Below, one piece after another: positions 6,920 to 15,133 of a DNA stretch of 64,000 nt. A program made the translations under genes and the position numbers. This DNA is from an uncultured bacterium (lineage in GTDB: Bacteria > Bacteroidota > Bacteroidia > Bacteroidales > Marinifilaceae), in the NCBI GenBank assembly GCA_905216195.1, contig CAJMSX010000003.1, forward strand, positions 52,649 to 116,648, read 5' to 3'. The first letter of the stretch is position 1. The number at the start of each line of letters is the position of its first letter. Below the pieces are notes generated by a model that was not told where the DNA came from, did not search any database, and saw only the letters and a program-made list of their open reading frames with translations.

Positions 6920-8107
6920 ATGGCTAAAGAAAAGTTTGACAGGTCAAAACCACACGTAAATATCGGTACTATCGGTCACGTAGACCACGGTAAAACTACT
7001 TTGACTGCAGCAATCACTACTGTGTTGGCAAAAAAAGGTCTTTCTGAATTGCGTTCATTCGATTCTATCGACAACGCTCCGGAAGAAAAAGAGAGAGGTA
7101 TTACTATTAATACTTCCCACGTAGAATATCAGACGGCTAACCGTCACTATGCTCACGTTGACTGTCCGGGTCACGCCGACTATGTGAAGAACATGGTAAC
7201 GGGTGCTGCTCAGATGGACGGTGCCATTTTGGTGTGTGCCGCTACCGACGGTCCGATGCCTCAGACCCGTGAACACATTCTTTTGGCCCGTCAGGTAAAC
7301 GTTCCGAAGATCGTTGTATTCCTGAATAAAGTGGATATGGTGGACGACCCCGAAATGTTGGAACTGGTGGAAATGGAAGTTCGTGAATTGTTGAGCTTCT
7401 ATGGATACGACGGAGACAATACGCCGATTATCCTGGGTTCCGCATTGGGTGCATTGAACGGTGAAGCCAAGTGGGAAGAAAAAGTGATGGAATTGATGGA
7501 TGCCGTTGACGAATGGATTCCGCTGCCTCCGCGTGACAATGAAAAACCGTTCCTGATGCCGGTTGAAGACGTATTCTCCATTACCGGTCGTGGTACGGTG
7601 GCTACCGGACGTATCGAAACGGGTATCGTGCACGTAGGCGATGAATTGGAAATTATCGGTTTGGGTGCCGACGGCAAGAAAACCGTATGTACCGGTGTTG
7701 AAATGTTCCGTAAATTATTGGATCAGGGAGAAGCCGGCGATAACGTAGGTTTGTTGCTTCGGGGTATCGACAAGAACGAAATCAAACGGGGTATGGTATT
7801 GGCCAAACCGGGTTCAGTTAAACCGCACAAGAGATTCAAAGCTGAGGTTTATATCCTGAAAAAAGAAGAAGGTGGTCGTCATACTCCCTTCCACAACAAA
7901 TACAGACCGCAGTTCTATCTGCGTACAATGGACGTAACCGGTGAAATTACTTTGCCCGAAGGAACCGAAATGGTAATGCCGGGAGATAACGTAACCATTA
8001 CCGTAGAGTTGTTGACTCCGGTAGCTTGTTCACTCGGTCTCCGCTTCGCTATCCGTGAAGGCGGTCGTACCGTAGGTGCCGGTCAGATTACTGAAATTCT
8101 TGAATGA
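6920..8107 (+). CDS. tuf: Elongation factor Tu
   Basis: Encodes 395 residues. The GTP-binding motifs are intact: GHVDHGKTT (G1), DCPGH (G3) and NKVDM (G4), followed by domains 2 and 3 with typical sequence through the end GGRTVGAGQITEILE. EF-Tu delivers aminoacyl-tRNA to the ribosome. Codon use is strongly biased towards highly expressed codons compared with the accessory genes further on. It has its own promoter and is followed by tRNA-Trp and secE. Confidence 0.98.
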   Translation: MAKEKFDRSKPHVNIGTIGHVDHGKTTLTAAITTVLAKKGLSELRSFDSIDNAPEEKERGITINTSHVEYQTANRHYAHVDCPGHADYVKNMVTGAAQMDGAILVCAATDGPMPQTREHILLARQVNVPKIVVFLNKVDMVDDPEMLELVEMEVRELLSFYGYDGDNTPIILGSALGALNGEAKWEEKVMELMDAVDEWIPLPPRDNEKPFLMPVEDVFSITGRGTVATGRIETGIVHVGDELEIIGLGADGKKTVCTGVEMFRKLLDQGEAGDNVGLLLRGIDKNEIKRGMVLAKPGSVKPHKRFKAEVYILKKEEGGRHTPFHNKYRPQFYLRTMDVTGEITLPEGTEMVMPGDNVTITVELLTPVACSLGLRFAIREGGRTVGAGQITEILE

Positions 8108-8122
8108 TAAATTCATAAAAAC

Positions 8123-8152
8123 CAGGGGTAGTTTTCGGACTTCCCCTGTTTT
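8123..8152 (+). terminator. Weak terminator or processing hairpin after tuf
   Basis: CAGGGG (8123-8128) pairs with CCCCTG (8143-8148), followed by TTTT. It lies directly before the tRNA and may be a leaky terminator or a processing site for tRNA release. Confidence 0.45.
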
Positions 8153-8228
8153 ACGGATGTAGCTCAGTCGGTAGAGCATCGGTCTCCAAAACCGAGTGTC
8201 GGGAGTTCGAGCCTCTCCATCCGTGCCA
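8153..8228 (+). tRNA. trnW: tRNA-Trp (CCA anticodon)
   Basis: A 76-base cloverleaf with an encoded 3' CCA. The acceptor stem ACGGATG pairs perfectly with CATCCGT. The D arm is GCTC/GAGC, the anticodon stem TCGGT/ACCGA with loop CTCCAAA (anticodon CCA at 8186-8188), and the T arm GGGAG-TTCGAGC-CTCTC has one G-U. It reads UGG. Its place between tuf and secE is conserved in Bacteroidales. Confidence 0.97.
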
Positions 8229-8244
8229 ATAAAATTTACTTCAA

Positions 8245-8436
8245 ATGAATATTAAAACTTACTTCGCAGAGGTATATAATGAATTGGTCCATAAAGTGTC
8301 CTGGCCTTCATGGAATGAACTTCAGAGTAGTGCTACCATCGTAATGATTGCTTCCGTCATTATAGCGATCGGTATCTTTATTATGGATTTCGTATTCAGG
8401 CATGTTATGACCTTTATTTATCATATGTTTTATTAA
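8245..8436 (+). CDS. secE: Preprotein translocase subunit SecE
   Basis: Encodes 63 residues with the SecE pattern: an amphipathic start (YFAEVYNELVHKVSWPSWNELQSS) and one C-terminal membrane segment (about residues 30-55). SecE is the essential small subunit of the SecYEG channel. It is followed by nusG 17 bases later, the universal order. Confidence 0.95.
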   Translation: MNIKTYFAEVYNELVHKVSWPSWNELQSSATIVMIASVIIAIGIFIMDFVFRHVMTFIYHMFY

Positions 8437-8453
8437 TAATCCGGAAATCTAAG

Positions 8454-9002
8454 ATGGCAGACATTAAGAAAAGATGGTATGTACTTCGGGTGATAGGAGG
8501 CAAGGAGAAGAAGGTGAAGGAGTATATCGAAAGTGAAATTGCCAGTTTGGGGCTTCAGGATTATGTTTCTCAGGTTTTGATACCCACCGAGAAGATTTAT
8601 CAGGTACGTAACGGAAAAAAGATCAGTAAAGAACGGAATTTTTTCCCGGGTTATGTGATGATAGAGGCTGCTTTAGTTGGTGAAATCCCCCACATGCTTC
8701 GTGATATTACGAACGTGATCGGCTTCCTGGGGGAAACCAAAGGAGGTGATCCGGTACCGATGCGTCTGGCAGAGGTCAACCGAATTCTCGGAAAGGTAGA
8801 CGAGCTTGCGGAACAGCCGGAAGAAATAAGTATCCCTTATTTCGTGGGCGAATCCGTTAAAGTTACGGACGGACCGTTCAACGGTTTTACCGGTGTGATA
8901 GAGGAGGTGAACAGCGATAAGAAGAGATTGAAAGTTATCGTCAAGATTTTCGGTCGTAAAACGCCACTCGAATTGAGTTTCATGCAGGTAGAGAAAGAAT
9001 AA
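8454..9002 (+). CDS. nusG: Transcription termination/antitermination protein NusG
   Basis: Encodes 182 residues. The NGN domain spans about residues 5-115 (KRWYVLRVIGGKEKKVKEYI; FPGYVMIEA) and the KOW domain lies at the C terminus (VKVTDGPFNGFTGVIEEVN). NusG binds the RNA polymerase clamp, raises processivity and links to Rho or ribosomal S10. It sits in the conserved secE-nusG-rplK order. Confidence 0.97.
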   Translation: MADIKKRWYVLRVIGGKEKKVKEYIESEIASLGLQDYVSQVLIPTEKIYQVRNGKKISKERNFFPGYVMIEAALVGEIPHMLRDITNVIGFLGETKGGDPVPMRLAEVNRILGKVDELAEQPEEISIPYFVGESVKVTDGPFNGFTGVIEEVNSDKKRLKVIVKIFGRKTPLELSFMQVEKE

Positions 9003-9024
9003 TTAAATTTTTGAGAAAAAAATC

Positions 9025-9462
9025 ATGGCAAAAGAAGTTGAAGCAATTATTAAGCTACAAATCAAAGCTGCTTCCGCTAATCCTTCTCCCCCTGTTGGTC
9101 CTGCATTAGGTTCTAAAGGAGTCAATATTATGGACTTCTGTAAGCAATTCAATGCAAGAACACAGGATCAGGCAGGAAAGATTATTCCGGTAATTATCCA
9201 GGTTTACGGAGACAAGTCTTTCGACTTTATCACCAAACAACCTCCTGTTGCTGTTCAGCTTTTGGAAGTGGCAAAAATCAAATCCGGTTCTCCGGAACCC
9301 AACCGTAAAAAGGTGGCTTCTATTTCCTGGGATCAGGTTAAACAGATCGCAGAAGGGAAAATGAGTGATTTGAATGCTTTTGAAGTGGAAAAAGCAATGA
9401 GCATGGTAGCTGGAACTGCCAGAAGTATGGGGATCACCGTTGAGGGTGAGAAACCTTTTTAA
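9025..9462 (+). CDS. rplK: 50S ribosomal protein uL11
   Basis: Encodes 145 residues of normal length, with the proline-rich N-terminal signature ANPSPPVGPALGSKGVNIMDF and the C-terminal rRNA-binding domain. It forms the GTPase-associated centre with 23S rRNA. It is separated from rplA by 26 bases and belongs to one transcription unit. Confidence 0.97.
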   Translation: MAKEVEAIIKLQIKAASANPSPPVGPALGSKGVNIMDFCKQFNARTQDQAGKIIPVIIQVYGDKSFDFITKQPPVAVQLLEVAKIKSGSPEPNRKKVASISWDQVKQIAEGKMSDLNAFEVEKAMSMVAGTARSMGITVEGEKPF

Positions 9463-9488
9463 TGAATTTGTAAAATACTTCAAACGTA

Positions 9489-10184
9489 ATGAGTAAACTG
9501 ACAAAAAATAAGAAGTTAGCTTTAGAGAAAATCGAAAATGGTAGAGTTTATACCATTGAAGAAGCTGCTAAACTTGTGAAGGAGATTACTTTTACCAAGT
9601 TTGATGCGTCAGTTGACATGGACGTTCGTCTGGGAGTAGACCCGCGTAAAGCCAATCAAATGGTGCGCGGCGTTTGTACCTTACCCCACGGCACCGGTAA
9701 AGAAATCAGAGTTTTGGTGCTTTGTACCCCCGATAAGGTGGAAGAAGCTAAGGCTGCCGGAGCTGACTATGTTGGATTGGAAGAGTATATTGAAAAGTTG
9801 AAAGGCGGTTGGACCGACATCGACATCATTATCACTATGCCTTCTATCATGGGTAAAATCGGTGCTTTAGGACGAATTTTAGGTCCTCGTGGATTGATGC
9901 CTAACCCCAAAAGCGGTACTGTAACTATGGATATAGCCAAAGCCGTTACCGAGGTTAAGCAAGGAAAAATCGATTTTAAAGTTGACAAATTTGGTATCGT
10001 ACACACTTCCATCGGTAAAGTAAACTTCGAACCGGAAAAAATCAGAGAGAACGCTCGTGAATTTATGAACGTGATCAATAAACTGAAACCGGCTTCCGCA
10101 AAGGGTACTTATGTGAAGAGTGTGTTCCTGTCAAGTACAATGAGTCCCGGTATTAAATTAGACCTTAAGTCATTACTTGATTAA
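9489..10184 (+). CDS. rplA: 50S ribosomal protein uL1
   Basis: Encodes 231 residues with the uL1 signature (DVRLGVDPRKANQMVRG; GRILGPRGLMPNPKSGTVT). It binds 23S rRNA at the L1 stalk and often represses its own operon. Start, length and position between rplK and rplJ are as expected. Confidence 0.97.
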   Translation: MSKLTKNKKLALEKIENGRVYTIEEAAKLVKEITFTKFDASVDMDVRLGVDPRKANQMVRGVCTLPHGTGKEIRVLVLCTPDKVEEAKAAGADYVGLEEYIEKLKGGWTDIDIIITMPSIMGKIGALGRILGPRGLMPNPKSGTVTMDIAKAVTEVKQGKIDFKVDKFGIVHTSIGKVNFEPEKIRENAREFMNVINKLKPASAKGTYVKSVFLSSTMSPGIKLDLKSLLD

Positions 10185-10213
10185 TTATTAACCTTTAAAG
10201 GACCATTTGTAGA

Positions 10214-10732
10214 ATGAAAAGGGAAGAAAAACAAGTAATCATAGACAATTTAACCGAGCAGATTAAATCATACAAGCATTTGTATGTGAGCGATATCTCT
10301 GAACTGGATGCCGCTGCTACACAGGATTTGCGCAAAGAATGTTTCAAAGCCGGGATTAAACTGATTCAGGTGAAAAACACCTTGTTGAAAGTCGCTCTCG
10401 ACGGCCTGGAAAACAACTACGAAGACCTTTATGGTGCTTTGTCGGGTTCCAGCGCCATCATGCTTTGCGAAACCGGAAACGCTCCCGCGAAATTGATCAA
10501 AGAATTCCGGAAGAGTCACGACAAACCTGTATTTAAGGCTGCTTTTGTTGAAGAATGTGCCTATGTAGGTGAAAATCAGCTGGATGCTCTTGTTAGCATT
10601 AAATCCAAAGAAGAATTGCTGGGAGACATTGTATTGCTGTTACAATCACCGATGCAAAAACTTATCTCTTCTCTGGAATCAGGGAAGAATACTATCGGAG
10701 GCGTGTTGAAAACGCTGGAAGATAGAGCGTAA
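10214..10732 (+). CDS. rplJ: 50S ribosomal protein uL10
   Basis: Encodes 172 residues with the uL10 pattern (KREEKQVIIDNLTEQIKSYK; IKLIQVKNTLLKVAL) and the C-terminal helix that anchors bL12 dimers. Only 29 bases separate it from rplA, too short for the long L10-binding leader known from enterobacteria. Control of L10/L12 synthesis, if present, must lie elsewhere. Confidence 0.96.
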   Translation: MKREEKQVIIDNLTEQIKSYKHLYVSDISELDAAATQDLRKECFKAGIKLIQVKNTLLKVALDGLENNYEDLYGALSGSSAIMLCETGNAPAKLIKEFRKSHDKPVFKAAFVEECAYVGENQLDALVSIKSKEELLGDIVLLLQSPMQKLISSLESGKNTIGGVLKTLEDRA

Positions 10733-10777
10733 TTTTATTTATTATCCGAGTAAAAAACAATTTAAATAATTATCGAA

Positions 10778-11155
10778 ATGGCAGATTTGAAAAAACTTGC
10801 AGAGGAATTAGTTAACCTGACTGTAAAAGACGTAAAAGAATTAGCTGACATCTTAAAAGAAGAGTACGGAATCGAACCCGCAGCTGCTGCTGTTGCCGTT
10901 GCTGCTCCGGCTGCCGGTGGCGCAGGTGAAGCTGCCGCCGAACAGACTGAATTTGATGTGATCCTGAAATCAGCAGGTGCCGCTAAATTGGGTGTGGTTA
11001 AATTAGTAAAAGAGTTAACCGGTCTGGGACTGAAGGAAGCTAAGGAATTAGTAGACAAAGCTCCCTCTCCTCTGAAAGAAAAGGTTTCTAAGGAAGAAGC
11101 TGCACAATTGAAAGCTCAACTGGAAGAAGCAGGAGCTGAAGTTGAACTTAAATAA
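10778..11155 (+). CDS. rplL: 50S ribosomal protein bL12
   Basis: Encodes 125 residues: an N-terminal dimerisation helix, an alanine-rich hinge (PAAAAVAVAAPAAGGAGEA) and the globular C-terminal domain (EFDVILKSAGAAKLGVVKLV). It recruits translation GTPases. It is followed by a strong hairpin before rpoB. Confidence 0.97.
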   Translation: MADLKKLAEELVNLTVKDVKELADILKEEYGIEPAAAAVAVAAPAAGGAGEAAAEQTEFDVILKSAGAAKLGVVKLVKELTGLGLKEAKELVDKAPSPLKEKVSKEEAAQLKAQLEEAGAEVELK

Positions 11156-11178
11156 GCATAGAACCCCCGGGTTTTAAA

Positions 11179-11220
11179 GGTTTAGAGTCATTATTGACTC
11201 TAAACCGTTTTGTTGTTATT
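11179..11220 (+). terminator. Hairpin attenuator between rplL and rpoB
   Basis: A perfect 12-bp stem, GGTTTAGAGTCA (11179-11190) with TGACTCTAAACC (11195-11206), a TTAT loop and then a T-rich run (GTTTTGTTGTTATT). It resembles a partial terminator that would give less rpoBC than ribosomal-protein message, as known at the same position in other bacteria. Confidence 0.75.
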
Positions 11221-11247
11221 ATTGTTTAGGTTCCAAAAAATTAATAG

Positions 11248-14200
11248 ATGTCTTCAAATCATTCAAATAAAAGAATAAGTTTTGCATCCATAAAAAATCA
11301 GTTGGAATATCCTGATTTTCTTGAGATACAATTAAAGTCGTTCAAGGACTTTTTTCAATTGGGAACTACCCCCGAAAACAGAAAAAACGAAGGCCTTTAC
11401 ACCGTTTTTAAAGAAAACTTTCCCATCACCGATACCCGGAATAATTTCGTACTGGAATTTCTGGATTATTTTATCGATCCGCCCCGGTATACGATAGACG
11501 AATGTCTGGAGCAGGGATTGACTTACGGTGCGCCGTTGAAGGCAAAACTGAAGCTGTATTGCACGGACCCCGAACATGAGGATTTCGATACGGTCATCGA
11601 AGACGTATATCTCGGTAACGTTCCCTACATGACTCCGAAAGGAACTTTCGTCATCAATGGTGCGGAACGGGTTATCGTGTCTCAGTTGCATCGTTCTCCC
11701 GGTGTATTTTTCGGACAGAGCGTACATGCCAATGGTACTAAACTATACTCAGCAAGAATTATTCCGTTCAAAGGTTCGTGGATCGAATTTGCTACGGATA
11801 TCAATAATGTGATGTATGCCTATATCGATCGCAAGAAGAAATTACCCGTGACCACTCTTCTGCGGGCGATCGGTTTCGAAACGGATAAGGATATACTGGA
11901 AATATTCGGGTTGGCTGATGAAATTAATGTTTCTAAAACGGGATTGAAGAAAGTCGTTGGCAGACGTTTAGCTGCGCGTGTTTTGAAGACGTGGGTGGAG
12001 GATTTTGTGGATGAGGATACCGGTGAAGTCGTTTCTATCGAGAGAAATGAAATTATCGTGGATCGTGAAACTGTTCTGGAAAACGAACACATAGATCCTA
12101 TTGTGGAATCGGGAGCCAAAACGATTCTGTTACACAAAGAAAAACAAAATCTGGCGGATTACGCCATTATATATAACACACTGCAAAAAGACCCCTGTAA
12201 TTCGGAAAAAGAAGCAGTGATGCATATTTACAGGCAGTTGCGTAGTTCGGAACCGCCTGACGAGGCTACGGCCCGCGATGTGATCGATAAATTGTTCTTC
12301 TCCGATAAACGCTACGACCTCGGAGATGTGGGACGGTATAAGCTGAATAAAAAATTAGGTCTGGCAACCGATCCTTCCGTCAGGGTGCTGACTAAGGAAG
12401 ATATTATCGAGATTATCAAATATTTGATTAAGTTGCTGAATGCCAGGACGGATGTAGACGATATCGACCATTTGAGCAATCGTCGGGTGCGTACTGTGGG
12501 CGAACAATTATACAATCAGTTCGGTGTCGGGCTGGCCCGTATGGCGAGAACGATACGGGAGCGGATGAATGTCCGGGATAATGAAGTATTTACGCCCGTC
12601 GATCTGATTAATTCCAAGATATTGTCTTCTGTAATTAACTCTTTCTTCGGAACGAATGCTTTGTCCCAGTTTATGGATCAGACCAATCCGTTGGCGGAAA
12701 TTACCCACAAACGCCGTATGTCGGCTCTGGGACCCGGCGGATTGTCCAGAGACCGGGCCGGCTTCGAGGTGCGCGACGTTCATTATACCCATTACGGACG
12801 TTTGTGTCCGATTGAGACGCCGGAAGGACCGAATATCGGTTTGATTTCTTCGCTTTGCGTATACGCGAAGATCAACGAGCTCGGGTTTATCGAAACTCCT
12901 TACCGGAAAGTCGATAATGCGATGGTAGATTTGTCGGCAGAAGGCGTAAGGTATCTGTCGGCCGAGGAGGAAGAGGGATTGGTGATCGCTCAGGCGAATG
13001 CCAAAGTGGACGAATCGGGACATTTTGTGAATAAACGGGCTAAGTCGCGGAAAGACGGCGATTTTCCGGTAGAAGAGGTGGAAAAAGTAGACTTGATCGA
13101 CGTTGCTCCGAACCAGATTGCCTCCATCGCGGCTTCTCTGATTCCTTTCCTGGAACACGACGACGCCAACCGGGCCTTGATGGGTTCTAACATGATGCGT
13201 CAAGCCGTACCCATTATCAAGCCGGAGGCTCCGATTGTGGGAACCGGTCTGGAGGGAGACCTGATCAAGGATTCCCGTACCCAGATTGTGGCTGAAGGCC
13301 CCGGAGTCGTGGAAGCGGTGGACGGACGCCGTATCGTTATCAAATACGATCAGACGGAGGAAGAACGTTTTGTTAGTTTTGACGGAGATACCAAGGAATA
13401 TATATTACCCAAATACAAACGGACGAATCAGAGTACGACCATTACCTTATGTCCGATTGTCCGGAAAGGCGATCGGGTGGAAGAAGGGCAGATCCTGACG
13501 GAAGGATATTCTTCCGAAGGAGGAGAGCTGGCGTTGGGACGTAACCTGAAAGTAGCTTATATGCCCTGGAAAGGTTACAATTACGAAGACGCCATCGTGA
13601 TTTCCGAAAATATCGTGCGAAATGACGTATTTACTTCGGTACATGTGGACGAGTATTCGTTGGAAGTACGGGAGACCAAACGGGGATTGGAGGAACTCAC
13701 CGCCGATATTCCCAATGTGAGTGAAGATGCCACCAAAAATCTGGATGAAAACGGTATGATCCGCATCGGTGCCCGTGTGGAACCCGGCGATATTCTGATC
13801 GGGAAGATTACTCCGAAAGGAGAATCGGATCCCAGTCCGGAGGAAAAATTGCTGAGGGCGATTTTCGGAGATAAGGCCGGAGATGTGAAGGATGCTTCTC
13901 TGAAAGCTTCTCCTTCGCTGAGGGGAGTGATTATCGACAAAAAATTATTCCAGCGGACGATTGGCGACCGGAAAACCAAGGCGGCGGGCAAAAGTATTTT
14001 GGCCGAGATCGATGAACAATTCGAACGGAAAGTGGGCGATCTGACCAATCTTTTGATCGAAAAATTATTCGAACTGGTGAACGGGAAAACGTCTCAGGGA
14101 GTGAAAAATTACCTGAACGAGGACGTGATCGGCAAAGGGGTGAAATTTACCTTGAAAACCTTGCAGAACCTGAATATGCTGGAGGTAAATCCGAATAAAT

Positions 14201-15060
14201 GGACGACCGATAAGCAGAAAAACGATATGATCCGGGATTTGCTTCACAATTATGTGATCAAATACAAGGAGATCGAAGGGCAGATGAAACGGAAGAAATA
14301 CAATGCAACCGTCGGAGACGAACTGCCTTCCGGTATTATCAAAATGGCGAAAGTTTACGTAGCCAAAAAACGGAAATTGCAAATCGGGGATAAAATGGCC
14401 GGACGACACGGAAATAAGGGTATTGTTTCCCGGGTAGTGAGGGTGGAAGATATGCCTTTCCTGTCAGACGGTACGCCGGTGGATATTTGTCTGAACCCGT
14501 TGGGTGTGCCTTCCCGTATGAATCTGGGACAGGTATTCGAAGCGGTATTGGGTTGGGCCGGAAAAGAACTGGGGTTGAAATTCGCTACTCCTATTTTTGA
14601 CGGAGCTAGTCTGGACGACATCAATGCTTATACGGATCAGGCCGGTGTGCCGCGTTACGGGACCACCTATCTGTATGACGGCGGGACCGGAGAGCGGTTT
14701 GACCAGCCGGCGACGGTGGGAGTCACTTACATGCTGAAATTGGGCCACATGGTGGACGATAAGATGCATGCCCGTTCGATCGGACCGTATTCGCTGATTA
14801 CTCAGCAACCGTTAGGAGGTAAAGCCCAGTTCGGCGGACAACGTTTCGGAGAGATGGAAGTTTGGGCCCTGGAAGCTTTCGGGGCTGCTCATATCCTGCA
14901 GGAAATCCTGACCGTGAAGTCAGATGATGTGGTCGGAAGAACCAAGACTTATGAACATATCGTGAAAGGGGAGCCCATGCCTACACCGGGATTGCCCGAA
15001 TCTTTCAACGTGTTGTTGCATGAGTTGAGAGGACTCGGATTAAGCGTTAACTTGATATAA
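11248..15060 (+). CDS. rpoB: RNA polymerase subunit beta
   Basis: Encodes 1,270 residues, the Bacteroidota length. It shows conserved beta-subunit blocks: the rifampicin pocket (NALSQFMDQTNPLAEITHKR and ALGPGGLSRDRAGFEVRDVH), then LCPIETPEGPNIGLI, GKITPKGES and the C-terminal GGQRFGEMEVWALEAFGAAH. The rifampicin pocket has the usual sensitive residues (Asp in FMDQ, His in THKR, Ser in MSALG). It forms the catalytic core with RpoC. Confidence 0.98.
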   Translation: MSSNHSNKRISFASIKNQLEYPDFLEIQLKSFKDFFQLGTTPENRKNEGLYTVFKENFPITDTRNNFVLEFLDYFIDPPRYTIDECLEQGLTYGAPLKAKLKLYCTDPEHEDFDTVIEDVYLGNVPYMTPKGTFVINGAERVIVSQLHRSPGVFFGQSVHANGTKLYSARIIPFKGSWIEFATDINNVMYAYIDRKKKLPVTTLLRAIGFETDKDILEIFGLADEINVSKTGLKKVVGRRLAARVLKTWVEDFVDEDTGEVVSIERNEIIVDRETVLENEHIDPIVESGAKTILLHKEKQNLADYAIIYNTLQKDPCNSEKEAVMHIYRQLRSSEPPDEATARDVIDKLFFSDKRYDLGDVGRYKLNKKLGLATDPSVRVLTKEDIIEIIKYLIKLLNARTDVDDIDHLSNRRVRTVGEQLYNQFGVGLARMARTIRERMNVRDNEVFTPVDLINSKILSSVINSFFGTNALSQFMDQTNPLAEITHKRRMSALGPGGLSRDRAGFEVRDVHYTHYGRLCPIETPEGPNIGLISSLCVYAKINELGFIETPYRKVDNAMVDLSAEGVRYLSAEEEEGLVIAQANAKVDESGHFVNKRAKSRKDGDFPVEEVEKVDLIDVAPNQIASIAASLIPFLEHDDANRALMGSNMMRQAVPIIKPEAPIVGTGLEGDLIKDSRTQIVAEGPGVVEAVDGRRIVIKYDQTEEERFVSFDGDTKEYILPKYKRTNQSTTITLCPIVRKGDRVEEGQILTEGYSSEGGELALGRNLKVAYMPWKGYNYEDAIVISENIVRNDVFTSVHVDEYSLEVRETKRGLEELTADIPNVSEDATKNLDENGMIRIGARVEPGDILIGKITPKGESDPSPEEKLLRAIFGDKAGDVKDASLKASPSLRGVIIDKKLFQRTIGDRKTKAAGKSILAEIDEQFERKVGDLTNLLIEKLFELVNGKTSQGVKNYLNEDVIGKGVKFTLKTLQNLNMLEVNPNKWTTDKQKNDMIRDLLHNYVIKYKEIEGQMKRKKYNATVGDELPSGIIKMAKVYVAKKRKLQIGDKMAGRHGNKGIVSRVVRVEDMPFLSDGTPVDICLNPLGVPSRMNLGQVFEAVLGWAGKELGLKFATPIFDGASLDDINAYTDQAGVPRYGTTYLYDGGTGERFDQPATVGVTYMLKLGHMVDDKMHARSIGPYSLITQQPLGGKAQFGGQRFGEMEVWALEAFGAAHILQEILTVKSDDVVGRTKTYEHIVKGEPMPTPGLPESFNVLLHELRGLGLSVNLI

Positions 15061-15075
15061 TTTACGATTTTACGG

Positions 15076-15110
15076 TTTACCGCTTCCCCGATGTATACAG
15101 GAGCGGTAAA
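15076..15110 (+). other. Hairpin between rpoB and rpoC
   Basis: TTTACCGCT (15076-15084) pairs with AGCGGTAAA (15102-15110), with further pairing inside. There is no T run afterwards, so it is more likely an mRNA processing or stabilising hairpin than a terminator. Confidence 0.5.
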
Positions 15111-15133
15111 TCTGAAATCTAAAATCCATAAAT

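Noticed and set aside
12640..12860. Rifampicin-resistance mutations in rpoB
   Set aside because: The pocket residues (FMDQ Asp, THKR His, SALG Ser) are the normal sensitive ones.
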